A program made the translations under genes and the position numbers. Below the pieces are notes generated by a model. It saw nothing but the letters and a program-made list of their open reading frames with translations, was not told where the DNA came from and did not search any database. Positions 9,185 to 15,887 of a stretch of 64,000 nucleotides of DNA are shown one piece after another; within the stretch, counting starts at the first letter, position 1, and each line of letters begins with the position of its first letter. This DNA is from Planctomycetia bacterium (GTDB lineage: Bacteria; Planctomycetota; Phycisphaerae; UBA1845; UTPLA1): contig JABTTW010000001.1 of NCBI GenBank assembly GCA_015075745.1, positions 2,170,001-2,234,000 of the forward strand, given 5' to 3'.

Positions 9185-9910
9185 CTATGGATGGGTGGCT
9201 CCGGCGGCCGCGTGTGGCTCCTTGGGCTCGCGATGCTTTGGGTGGTCCACGACGAGCGGGGCCGACTTGACGACTTGCTCGATCGCGGCCGCGGCATCCA
9301 GCGCGTCGCGGTTCTTCTTCCGTAGGTTGTGATAGTACTCGTAGAGGCCCCAAGCGATCAGCGCGAGGACAAACACGCCCCCGATGACGTAGCTGGCGAC
9401 GCGGGTGCCGCCCAGGATGCCGTCGATGTGGGCACTGAACTTGTAGCCCGCCCATACCCACAAGGGAACCGAGATCAATGCGGCGCAGGAGTCGATCAGG
9501 AAGAACTTCCAGAAGGGAACCCGGCACACGCCGGCGGTGAGATACAGAACTGATCGCAGACCGGGCATGAATCTCGCCGCGAAGAGAATCTTGATGCCGT
9601 GGTTGGCATAGAGGGTGCGCGCCCGTTCGAGCAGCCAGGGCTTGGCGATTCTCTTGAGCCAGCGATGCTCGACGATTTGCGTGCCGTATTTGCGGCCCAT
9701 ACTGAAGATGAGCGAGTCGCCCACCATGACGCCGGCCAGGCCGGTCAGGATCATCAGGTATAGATCGGCGCTGCCGCGGTAGGCCAGCCAGCCAGCGGCG
9801 AGGAGCGGAATGTCCTCAGGCAGCGGAACTCCCAGGCCGGCGATAAAGAGAATCGCGAACAGGCCGATGTACGAGAACTGCGAGAGGAATGTAAAGAATA
9901 CCGAGTCCAC
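9185..9910 (-). CDS. DedA-family (VTT domain) membrane protein
   Basis: The 241-residue protein shows the DedA/SNARE-associated pattern: an N-terminal helix with GLGVPLPEDIPLLAAGWLAYRG (the conserved re-entrant segment and acidic residue), GDSLIFSMGRKYG, and the FAARFMPGLRSVLYLTAG segment with the conserved arginines, followed by two more helices. DedA proteins act in the inner membrane and are linked to lipid-carrier transport and membrane homeostasis. The start is a GTG at 9910 with GGAGTAAG upstream. It is the third gene of a minus-strand run parB, HEAT-like protein, dedA. The C-terminal 45 residues are a charged, probably disordered tail. Confidence 0.85.
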   Translation of the reverse strand: MDSVFFTFLSQFSYIGLFAILFIAGLGVPLPEDIPLLAAGWLAYRGSADLYLMILTGLAGVMVGDSLIFSMGRKYGTQIVEHRWLKRIAKPWLLERARTLYANHGIKILFAARFMPGLRSVLYLTAGVCRVPFWKFFLIDSCAALISVPLWVWAGYKFSAHIDGILGGTRVASYVIGGVFVLALIAWGLYEYYHNLRKKNRDALDAAAAIEQVVKSAPLVVDHPKHREPKEPHAAAGATHP

Positions 9911-9943
9911 GCCTGACTTACTCCATGTCCGGCCGCCGCCGCA

Positions 9944-10741
9944 CTAATGCTCCATCGACCCGGCCCGCGCCACCGGGTCCGCGGCGGAATCACCCTGGGT
10001 CTCGGCCGGCGAGAGTGCCATGCGCGCGGCATCCGCGACGCGGGGCTCGGCGTCGGCCGACAACATTTCCAGCCAGGCCTTGCGGTATGGGCCGCCGACG
10101 GCCTGTACATATCCGACAATCCAGACTCGGCGGTCAACGCTCAGCTCGCCGAGACGACGCTGCATTTCAGCGAGGCCCGGGGCGCCCTGTCGCAATAAGC
10201 CGGCACAGGCCTCGTCGATGACGCTCTGCGATACCTCGCCCGACTCGGCGCCCTGAAGGCTCTTGCCGAGGACCTCCGCCGCGTATTCGGGCGGCTCAAG
10301 CTCGGCAAGGGCCGCGATGGCCTCACCGGCGATGTGCTCCCGGCGATCTCGCCGTAATTCAAACAACGCCTTCTCGATGCTCTTATGAGAAATAAACACC
10401 TTGGAGATTTCGATCATGGCCGAAAGCTGCTCGTCCGATCGGGCATTCGCCAGGCCCCGGCGCAGCTCCGGAAGTACATGCTGGGCCACCTTGGGGCGGT
10501 CCTTCAACTCCGCGGCCCGCTCGGCGAGCTCTTCGGGCGTTCGATTTTCGAGCGAGCTGATGAAGCTGCGGACGCGCGTGGTGAGCTGATATCGCTGGTA
10601 AATCTTGTAAGTCAGAAACACGGCTGAGCCGAGGATCGAGACGGTTAACAGGCACGCTGAGAGCGAAACGAGAACGTGCCCCCATACGCGGCCGCGCGGG
10701 GCTTCGACGAGCGGAGGTGTGCCTGGGCTGGATGAATTCAA
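9944..10741 (-). CDS. Single-pass membrane protein with HEAT-like helical repeats
   Basis: The 265-residue protein has one membrane helix near residues 24-46 (VLVSLSACLLTVSILGSAVFLTY) and a soluble part rich in paired helices with Ala/Leu/Glu periodicity (ENRTPEELAERAAELKDRPKVAQHVLPELRRG, REHIAGEAIAALAELEPPEYAAEVLGKSL), which looks like HEAT/armadillo-type repeats. Such domains usually mediate protein contacts. It lies between parB and dedA, 43 and 33 bases from them, so the three genes probably form one transcript. No catalytic motif is seen. Confidence 0.65.
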   Translation of the reverse strand: MNSSSPGTPPLVEAPRGRVWGHVLVSLSACLLTVSILGSAVFLTYKIYQRYQLTTRVRSFISSLENRTPEELAERAAELKDRPKVAQHVLPELRRGLANARSDEQLSAMIEISKVFISHKSIEKALFELRRDRREHIAGEAIAALAELEPPEYAAEVLGKSLQGAESGEVSQSVIDEACAGLLRQGAPGLAEMQRRLGELSVDRRVWIVGYVQAVGGPYRKAWLEMLSADAEPRVADAARMALSPAETQGDSAADPVARAGSMEH

Positions 10742-10784
10742 TTCAATCGGCTCCGGAAGTCTGCGGCTCGTAAGCGGATCGCCA

Positions 10785-11711
10785 TCATGCAGAATCGCGT
10801 TCGACCCCCAGCTTCCCGGTTACGCGCTCGAAGTCGTCGAGCGCGTAGTATTCTATCGTGATTTTTCCCGTGTGCCGACGCCGCCCTTCCTTGATGGTGA
10901 CGCGCGTTCCGAGCGCGTCCGTTAACTTGCGTTCCATGTCGGCGACGGCGGGCCTTACCTTGACCTCTTTCGAGGGCTTATTTGCGACCTTGTTTGTCGC
11001 GTTATTCACCGCGGCTTCGGTCTGCCTTACCGACCACCCCTCGCGGACGATTCTGCCCGCCAAGGATTGCTGATGTTTTATATCCGAAATACCCAAGAGT
11101 GCCTTGGCGTGGCCCATGGAGAGGCCTCCCCCTGCCACGAGTGCGAGCACCTCGGGATCCAAGCCGAGTAATCGCATGTAATTGGAAACGGTCGCCCGAT
11201 CCTCGCCCATTCGGGCAGCAATCTCGTCATGGGAGAGCTTGTGCTGAATGTTGAGATTCCGGTAGGCGATGGCTCGTTCCACGGGATTCAGGTTCTCGCG
11301 TTGGATGTTTTCGATGAGAGCGAGCTCGAGGAGATCCTCATCCTTGACCGGCCGAACGATAGCCGGGATTGACTCCAGACCTGCCATCTGGGCGGCACGG
11401 AATCGCCGCTCGCCGGCGATGAGCTCAAAGCCGGACTCCGTAGGTCGTAGGGCGATCGGCTGAAGCGTTCCCCGTCGTCGCATGGACTCCGCCAGCGCTT
11501 CGAGGGCCTGCTGATCGAACGCGCGGCGTGGCTGGGAGGGGTTCGGTCGAATGGACGACAGGGGGATCATGGCGAGCCGCTGGTGCCCGGCAATCGGAGT
11601 GTGTGGGGCCGGCGTCGGCGCCGGAAGACCCTGGACTGCCTGCGCGTCTGCGGGAGACGTGGAGATAATGGAAGCGATTCCCCTACCCAGTCGTTTTGTA
11701 TCCTTGGACAT
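10785..11711 (-). CDS. parB: Chromosome-partitioning protein ParB
   Basis: The 308-residue product has all ParB parts: an N-terminal KRLGRGIASII segment that in other ParBs contacts ParA, the CTP-binding ParB/Srx fold with GTLQPIALRP and IAGERRFRAAQMAG (about 75-125), the helix-turn-helix LSHDEIAARMGEDRATVSNYMRLL (about 165-190), and a C-terminal dimerisation domain. The frame is open further upstream, but the ATG at 11711 has GGAGGG before it and gives the family-typical start. Two parS-type palindromes lie 95 and 280 bases upstream. Unusually, no parA is next to it, so ParA must be encoded elsewhere or be absent. Confidence 0.92.
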   Translation of the reverse strand: MSKDTKRLGRGIASIISTSPADAQAVQGLPAPTPAPHTPIAGHQRLAMIPLSSIRPNPSQPRRAFDQQALEALAESMRRRGTLQPIALRPTESGFELIAGERRFRAAQMAGLESIPAIVRPVKDEDLLELALIENIQRENLNPVERAIAYRNLNIQHKLSHDEIAARMGEDRATVSNYMRLLGLDPEVLALVAGGGLSMGHAKALLGISDIKHQQSLAGRIVREGWSVRQTEAAVNNATNKVANKPSKEVKVRPAVADMERKLTDALGTRVTIKEGRRRHTGKITIEYYALDDFERVTGKLGVERDSA

Positions 11712-11805
11712 ATTGCCCTCCCTGGCGCTCAAGCGATAGGATTTCGAAGCGTTTGAGACACGGATTCCTGCGTAGAGTAGCTGTGATCGGGTTGATTGGC
11801 AACGA

Positions 11806-11821
11806 TGTTCCACGTGGAACG
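11806..11821. promoter_or_regulatory. parS centromere-like site 1
   Basis: TGTTCCACGTGGAACG contains a perfect 14-base palindrome GTTCCACGTGGAAC, which matches the conserved bacterial parS core. It lies 95 bases upstream of the parB start, inside what a longer parB frame would read through, which argues for the downstream start codon. Confidence 0.85.
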
Positions 11822-11991
11822 TGCGATTCTCTATGCCTTTGATGGCATGGGGGGAGTAGGCCCTGGCGACTCTAAGGGTGCCGCATGAGTCGCCGACCAT
11901 CTCGTTGTGGCCGACGATCACTGACTCCAGTCGGAGCCATTCCGCGGCCCCGCCTAGTGCCCAAGGTGACTACATAGGTGGACAAGAACAA

Positions 11992-12007
11992 CGTTCCACG
12001 TGGAACA
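11992..12007. promoter_or_regulatory. parS centromere-like site 2
   Basis: CGTTCCACGTGGAACA has the same perfect palindrome as site 1, 186 bases away. The rest of the 478-base gap between parB and the small lipoprotein gene shows no gene. Confidence 0.85.
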
Positions 12008-12189
12008 TGACGTATTATAGTCCGATAATGTATTTACGATGCATAATATCCGCATTAAACGCCAGGGGGAGCCCGACGGCTACAGGCTCGAATCCGCCGA
12101 TGGGAATGAATGCCATGCCGCCATCGACAAATCTTTCCACCGCATCGAAGTCCCGGCTTCTGCGTACAAGCCTGGCGGAGGCATGACGG

Positions 12190-12489
12190 ATGATCTTTCA
12201 CCCGAGAAACTCACGCGCTCGACGGAACATCCTCGGGATACAGCGATGCCTTCTTCTGCTCTTGGCATTGGGCCTTTTGAGTTCGGCGGGCTGTGACGAT
12301 CCCAATTCTCGCCGTCGCATTCAACGCAGATGGGAAAAGGTCAACGTGACGGCGAACCAGATTGGCCAGCGCGAGGTTGACGGCTCGCAGCGGGTGGAAG
12401 AGGACATGAAGACCCTGCGAAAGTGGTGGAGGAAGGATTGCGAGCGGTTCAATCGCAAGGCGCCGACGGTCGGGGACTACATCTGGTAA
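12190..12489 (+). CDS. Small lipoprotein of unknown function
   Basis: The 99-residue protein begins with a basic N-region (RNSRARRN), a hydrophobic core CLLLLLALGLLSSAGC with a good lipobox (SSAG before Cys 33), and a short, very basic/charged mature part with several Trp (RRWEKVN, KTLRKWWRKDCERF). GGAGG lies about nine bases before the ATG. It is expected to be anchored in the membrane. It lies just upstream of the rpmI-rplT leader. I recognise no family. Confidence 0.6.
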   Translation: MIFHPRNSRARRNILGIQRCLLLLLALGLLSSAGCDDPNSRRRIQRRWEKVNVTANQIGQREVDGSQRVEEDMKTLRKWWRKDCERFNRKAPTVGDYIW

Positions 12490-12579
12490 TCGCCGGCTTG
12501 AAACCAGCATCCTTCTCCAGATACTCGCATAAGCACCTATATTTGATAACGTTAGGCTCAAACACGCCTCGGCCGGCCA

Positions 12580-12662
12580 AGCCCTTTCACCAGGGCTCGC
12601 GCTGGCGGCCTCGACCGGCTGAATCGAGGCGGTTCCGCAGCTTGTCTGGCCGGGGGGAACCG
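12580..12662 (+). promoter_or_regulatory. Hairpin-rich 5' leader of rpmI-rplT, candidate L20 autoregulatory element
   Basis: Three consecutive perfect inverted repeats lie between the lipoprotein gene and rpmI: AGCCCT/AGGGCT (12580-12597), GCCTCGA/TCGAGGC (12608-12630) and CGGTTCC/GGAACCG (12630-12662). The last two share a base and so abut. In Escherichia coli and Bacillus, ribosomal protein L20 binds leader RNA of its own operon. Whether these stems mimic the L20 site on 23S rRNA needs a fold or covariance check. Confidence 0.45.
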
Positions 12663-12714
12663 GTTAATGTATTGGGCTCGCCATCATGGCCCCGGCGAAG
12701 AGCGGAGAAGTTTG

Positions 12715-12912
12715 ATGCCCAAAATGAAGCGACACAAGGGACTTGCCAAGCGGGTGAAGATCACCGCCAACGGCAAGGTGAAATATCGGAAGTCCAACAT
12801 GGGCCACCTGATGAGCGGCAAGAGCGGTGATCGCCGGCGCTCGCTGCGGTCCAAGGGAATTCTGAACAACCCGAAGCTGAGCGCGAAGATCATTCGCGCC
12901 CTTCAGGCCTGA
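12715..12912 (+). CDS. rpmI: 50S ribosomal protein bL35
   Basis: The 65-residue basic protein MPKMKRHKGLAKRVKITANGK... with KSNMGHLMSGKSGDRRRSLRSK matches the bL35 pattern and normal length. The ATG at 12715 is preceded by GCGGAGAAG. A longer in-frame ORF from 12667 is open, but its extra 16 residues do not fit the family. bL35 belongs to the large ribosomal subunit. It is followed 54 bases later by rplT, the classic pair. The gene infC, usually just upstream in many bacteria, is absent here. Confidence 0.95.
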   Translation: MPKMKRHKGLAKRVKITANGKVKYRKSNMGHLMSGKSGDRRRSLRSKGILNNPKLSAKIIRALQA

Positions 12913-12966
12913 CGCAGACATAGAGATATCTTTTCCGCGCGAGATTCGACGCGAGGAGTTTGAGAG

Positions 12967-13332
12967 ATGCCAAAGACACGAACGCACGTCGCTCACCACA
13001 AGCGCGTGAAGCGGACGCTCAAGGCCGCCAAGGGTTATTACGGCGGACGCAGCAAGTTGCTTCGATCGGCCCGGGACACCGTTCTTCGCGCCGGCGTGTA
13101 TGCCTTCCGAGATCGTCGGGCGCGCAAGCGGGATTTCCGCTCGCTGTGGATCACGCGCATCACCGGTGCGTGCCGGACGCGCGGCATCAGCTACAGCCGC
13201 TTCATCAACGGCCTGAAGATCGCGAATGTCGATCTAAATCGAAAGATGCTCAGCGAGATCGCCATACACGACGCGGCGGCCTTTGACATGCTTGTCGAAC
13301 TGGCTCGCAGCAAGCTGAAGATAGCGGCGTAA
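12967..13332 (+). CDS. rplT: 50S ribosomal protein bL20
   Basis: The 121-residue, strongly basic protein has the bL20 hallmarks: KRTLKAAKGYYGGRSKLLRSAR, YAFRDRRARKRDFRSLWITRI and GISYSRFINGLK, with normal family length. It is an assembly protein of the 50S subunit and in several bacteria represses its own operon. A GAGGAG ribosome site precedes the ATG. The pair rpmI-rplT ends with a strong terminator 34 bases downstream, so pheS/pheT, often next, are not part of this operon. Confidence 0.96.
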   Translation: MPKTRTHVAHHKRVKRTLKAAKGYYGGRSKLLRSARDTVLRAGVYAFRDRRARKRDFRSLWITRITGACRTRGISYSRFINGLKIANVDLNRKMLSEIAIHDAAAFDMLVELARSKLKIAA

Positions 13333-13366
13333 TTCTTAGGAATTTCGCTTAGATTTCGTATCATTC

Positions 13367-13395
13367 AAGCCCCGGGCGTTTGCCTGGGGCTTTTT
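13367..13395 (+). terminator. Rho-independent terminator of rpmI-rplT
   Basis: AAGCCCCGGGC, a GTTT loop, GCCTGGGGCTT and a run of five T form a near-perfect GC-rich hairpin with a U tract, 34 bases after the rplT stop. Confidence 0.9.
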
Positions 13396-13452
13396 GTTGG
13401 AACGCGTCATGCGACGAGGGCCGGAGACCGGCGGACTAAAGGAGACAACGAT

Positions 13453-14115
13453 TTGAATTCGCTGGGCGTGATCTTCGACATGGATGGCGTGCTCGTCGAC
13501 AGCGCGGCCGCGCACTTCGAGAGCTGGCAGCGGCTGGCGCAAGAGCGCGGCGCCGGGCCGATCAGAGAGGCGCAGTTCAAGGCGACGTTCGGCGGGCGCA
13601 ATTCCGAGATCATTGCCGAATGGTTCGGCGAGGCTGACGCCACTCGGTCGAAAGCGCTCGGCGATCGAAAAGAATCGCTGTATCGCGAGATCATCCGTCA
13701 CGATGTACGACCGATGCCCGATGCGAAGGAGTTGATTGATCACCTGGCCGCCGAAGGCATCGCGATGGCGATCGGCTCTTCGGGCCCGCCGGAGAATGTC
13801 CGGATGATCTGCGAGGCGATGGGGTTGACCGATGTGTTTCGGGCGATCATCACCGGCGCTGACGTTGCCCGTGGCAAGCCCGATCCGGAGGTCTTCCTGC
13901 GTGCGGCCGAGGGGATGTCGCTTGCGCCCGCTCAATGCGTGGTGATCGAAGACGCGCCGCTGGGGATCGAGGCGGCTCGTCGGGCGGGGATGAGGTGCAT
14001 CGGCCTGACGAGTTCGCACGCGGCCGACGTTTTGGCCGGGGCGGATCTGATTGTCGGGTCGCTCGGGCAGGTCACTTCCGAGGGGCTGAGGAGGCTTATC
14101 GGGTCCCGCGCGTAG
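13453..14115 (+). CDS. HAD-superfamily hydrolase, beta-phosphoglucomutase-like
   Basis: The 220-residue protein has HAD motifs FDMDGVLVDS (residues 8-17), IGSSGPPEN (about 109, motif II), GKPDPEVF (about 139, motif III Lys) and VIEDAPLGIEAA (about 160, motif IV). A C1 helical cap follows motif I, with the typical HFESWQRLAQERG. This set matches the beta-phosphoglucomutase/phosphatase group acting on sugar phosphates. The start is a TTG at 13453 with GGAGAC seven bases before it. The gene stands alone after the rplT terminator. Mutase or phosphatase activity cannot be told apart from sequence alone. Confidence 0.85.
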   Translation: MNSLGVIFDMDGVLVDSAAAHFESWQRLAQERGAGPIREAQFKATFGGRNSEIIAEWFGEADATRSKALGDRKESLYREIIRHDVRPMPDAKELIDHLAAEGIAMAIGSSGPPENVRMICEAMGLTDVFRAIITGADVARGKPDPEVFLRAAEGMSLAPAQCVVIEDAPLGIEAARRAGMRCIGLTSSHAADVLAGADLIVGSLGQVTSEGLRRLIGSRA

Positions 14116-14229
14116 TTACCCGATTCGCGCGGCCGCCGCGGCGCGGTGGTAATATTTCCCAATTCTCTGCGGTCGGCACATCTCCTGAAATTCTTAGATA
14201 GTCTCAATCATTTGTTGAACAACGGGTTA

Positions 14230-14406
14230 CGACTGATCCGCGTAATACCCGCAGCGGGACGATTGCGCGGCACAGTGGGTGCTTACCCAGATTCAGGAGA
14301 GCCGCGAGGCACTCCGGCGGGGGTGGCCAAGCGGTAATCCTGTGGGGTCCACTCGTGCGTCGGCCAAGAGCCCGGGCTGGCGTATGGGGACCCCGCAGTT
14401 TTTTTT
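14230..14406 (+). ncRNA. Candidate structured non-coding RNA ending in a strong terminator
   Basis: In the gap between two convergent genes, a series of hairpins reads on the plus strand: CCGCG/CGCGG (14238-14270), TGGGT-GCTT-ACCCA (14276-14289), and GGAGAGCC-GCGA-GGCACTCC with a GNRA tetraloop (14296-14315). It ends with CTGTGGGGTCC (14340-14350) pairing GGACCCCGCAG (14388-14398) and eight T. An upstream GCGGGG (14317-14322) can compete for the same 3' arm. No plus-strand gene follows, so it is not an attenuator for a neighbour. It does not show tRNA, SRP RNA, tmRNA, RNase P or 6S signatures that I know. The 5' end is a guess. Confidence 0.5.
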
Positions 14407-14444
14407 ACCCACTCAAAATGTGTTCGACATGATTCGCCGGAAGA

Positions 14445-15848
14445 TCAGTCCAGCGTGAAGGACGCACCCCGTTCGGGCATTTCGACGTTTTTGAAGCCGT
14501 CGGCGCGCATCGTCTGTCGAAGGATCTCCATCTGGTCCGGCTCGCCGTGGACGAGGAAGGCCGTCTTGCACTTGGCGGCCAGCGGCTTGGTCAGTCGCTG
14601 CAACTCATCGCGATCGGCATGCGCCGAGAAGCCGTTGAGCGCCACGACCTCTGCCCGAAGCCGCAGTTTTTTCCCGAAGATGTTGACGTGCGTATTCTTC
14701 TCGACGATTCGCCGGCCGAGGGTGTGGGCCGCCTGGAAACCGACGATGAGCACCGTGTTCTTGGGGCTTTGAATGTTGTTGCGCAGGTGATGGACGATGC
14801 GGCCGTTTTCGCACATGCCGCTGGCGGAGATGATGACGCACGGCGCCCTGCGCTTGTTGAGGCGCATGCTCTCTTCGACGTCGCGGATGAACGTGCAGCA
14901 GCCGGCGCCGAGGATGTCGCCGTTCCGCTGCATGAACTTTCGCACTTCGGCATCAAACAACTCGGGATGCAGGCGGAAGATCTCCGTCGCGTTCACCGAG
15001 AGAGGGCTATCGACGAAGACCGGGAGCTTGGGAATCTTCCCCTCGACCTGCAATCGGTGGATGGTGTAGACAATGACCTGGGTTCGTCCGACGCTGAAGG
15101 CGGGAATGATGACCTTTCCACCTCGCTTCACGGTAGCGTTGACAACGTCAGACATTTCACCGGGCAGGTCGGCGGCGGGCGGATGGCGACGGCCGCCATA
15201 GGTCGATTCGCAGATGAGGTAGTCGCATTCCGGGAGCGGCGCGGGGTCTCGCAAGATCGGCAGGCCGAATCGGCCCACGTCGCCGGTGAAGACGAGACGT
15301 CGCGCCTGCTTGCCGTCGCCGGGCGAGAACTCCAATTCCAAGGAGGCGGAACCGAGCATGTGGCCGGCCTCGTGATAACGGGCCCTGAGTCGCTTGATGA
15401 TCCAGAATGGCTTTTCAAGCGGCACGGCGTGAAAGAGGCGCAGCGTGGCGGCAACGTCGTCGTCATCGTAGAGCGGCTCAACGGGCGGCTCACCGACTTT
15501 GGCGCGTTTCTTGCTGTGGTAGCGCGCGTCTTCAACCTGAATGTGTGCGGAGTCGGCGAGGAGCAGGGCGCACAGGTCGCGCGTGGCGGCCGTCGCGTAG
15601 ATGGTGCCGGTGAAACCGCGTTTGACGAGAAGCGGCAGACGCCCGCAGTGGTCGATGTGGGCATGGGACAAGATGACCGAGTGAAGCTTCGACGGGTCGA
15701 TGGGGAATTCCTGGTTCTTCTCCAATGACTCGGAGCGCCTGCCCTGGAAGAGGCCGCAGTCGAGCAGGATGTGCTTGCCCTCGACGTTGAGAAGGTGACA
15801 CGATCCTGTCACTTCGCGGGCCGCGCCGTGGAACGTCACATCAAACAT
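14445..15848 (-). CDS. MBL-fold beta-CASP ribonuclease-like protein
   Basis: The 467-residue protein has the metallo-beta-lactamase metal motif HAHIDHCG (about 62-69), a later His in HEAGHMLGS and the Asp in FTGDVGR, then ICESTYGGR, SVGRTQ and the C-terminal GFSAHADRDEL and FLVHGEPDQM segments. This is the beta-CASP arrangement of CPSF73/RNase J relatives that cut RNA with two zinc ions. It is a single-copy gene on the minus strand, 39 bases from the RNA candidate terminator. The target RNA cannot be deduced. Confidence 0.88.
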   Translation of the reverse strand: MFDVTFHGAAREVTGSCHLLNVEGKHILLDCGLFQGRRSESLEKNQEFPIDPSKLHSVILSHAHIDHCGRLPLLVKRGFTGTIYATAATRDLCALLLADSAHIQVEDARYHSKKRAKVGEPPVEPLYDDDDVAATLRLFHAVPLEKPFWIIKRLRARYHEAGHMLGSASLELEFSPGDGKQARRLVFTGDVGRFGLPILRDPAPLPECDYLICESTYGGRRHPPAADLPGEMSDVVNATVKRGGKVIIPAFSVGRTQVIVYTIHRLQVEGKIPKLPVFVDSPLSVNATEIFRLHPELFDAEVRKFMQRNGDILGAGCCTFIRDVEESMRLNKRRAPCVIISASGMCENGRIVHHLRNNIQSPKNTVLIVGFQAAHTLGRRIVEKNTHVNIFGKKLRLRAEVVALNGFSAHADRDELQRLTKPLAAKCKTAFLVHGEPDQMEILRQTMRADGFKNVEMPERGASFTLD

Positions 15849-15887
15849 GGGCTTGCACCTCTTGGGGCTGTCGGCGAATCGGCGAGC

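Noticed and set aside
11712..11921. Longer parB start at 11921
   Set aside because: The extra 70 residues run through a parS palindrome and do not match the family; the ATG at 11711 has a good ribosome site.
12050..12110. tRNA-like GGCTCGAATCC T-loop sequence
   Set aside because: The flanking bases do not form a T stem and no acceptor or anticodon arm fits.
14316..14396. Possible tRNA starting GCGGGGGTGGCCAAGCGG
   Set aside because: The start looks like a leucine or serine tRNA and the ends pair, but there is no T-loop or anticodon arm; the T run makes an RNA terminator more likely.
14547..15728. 393-residue open frame antisense to the beta-CASP gene
   Set aside because: All metallo-beta-lactamase motifs lie on the minus strand.
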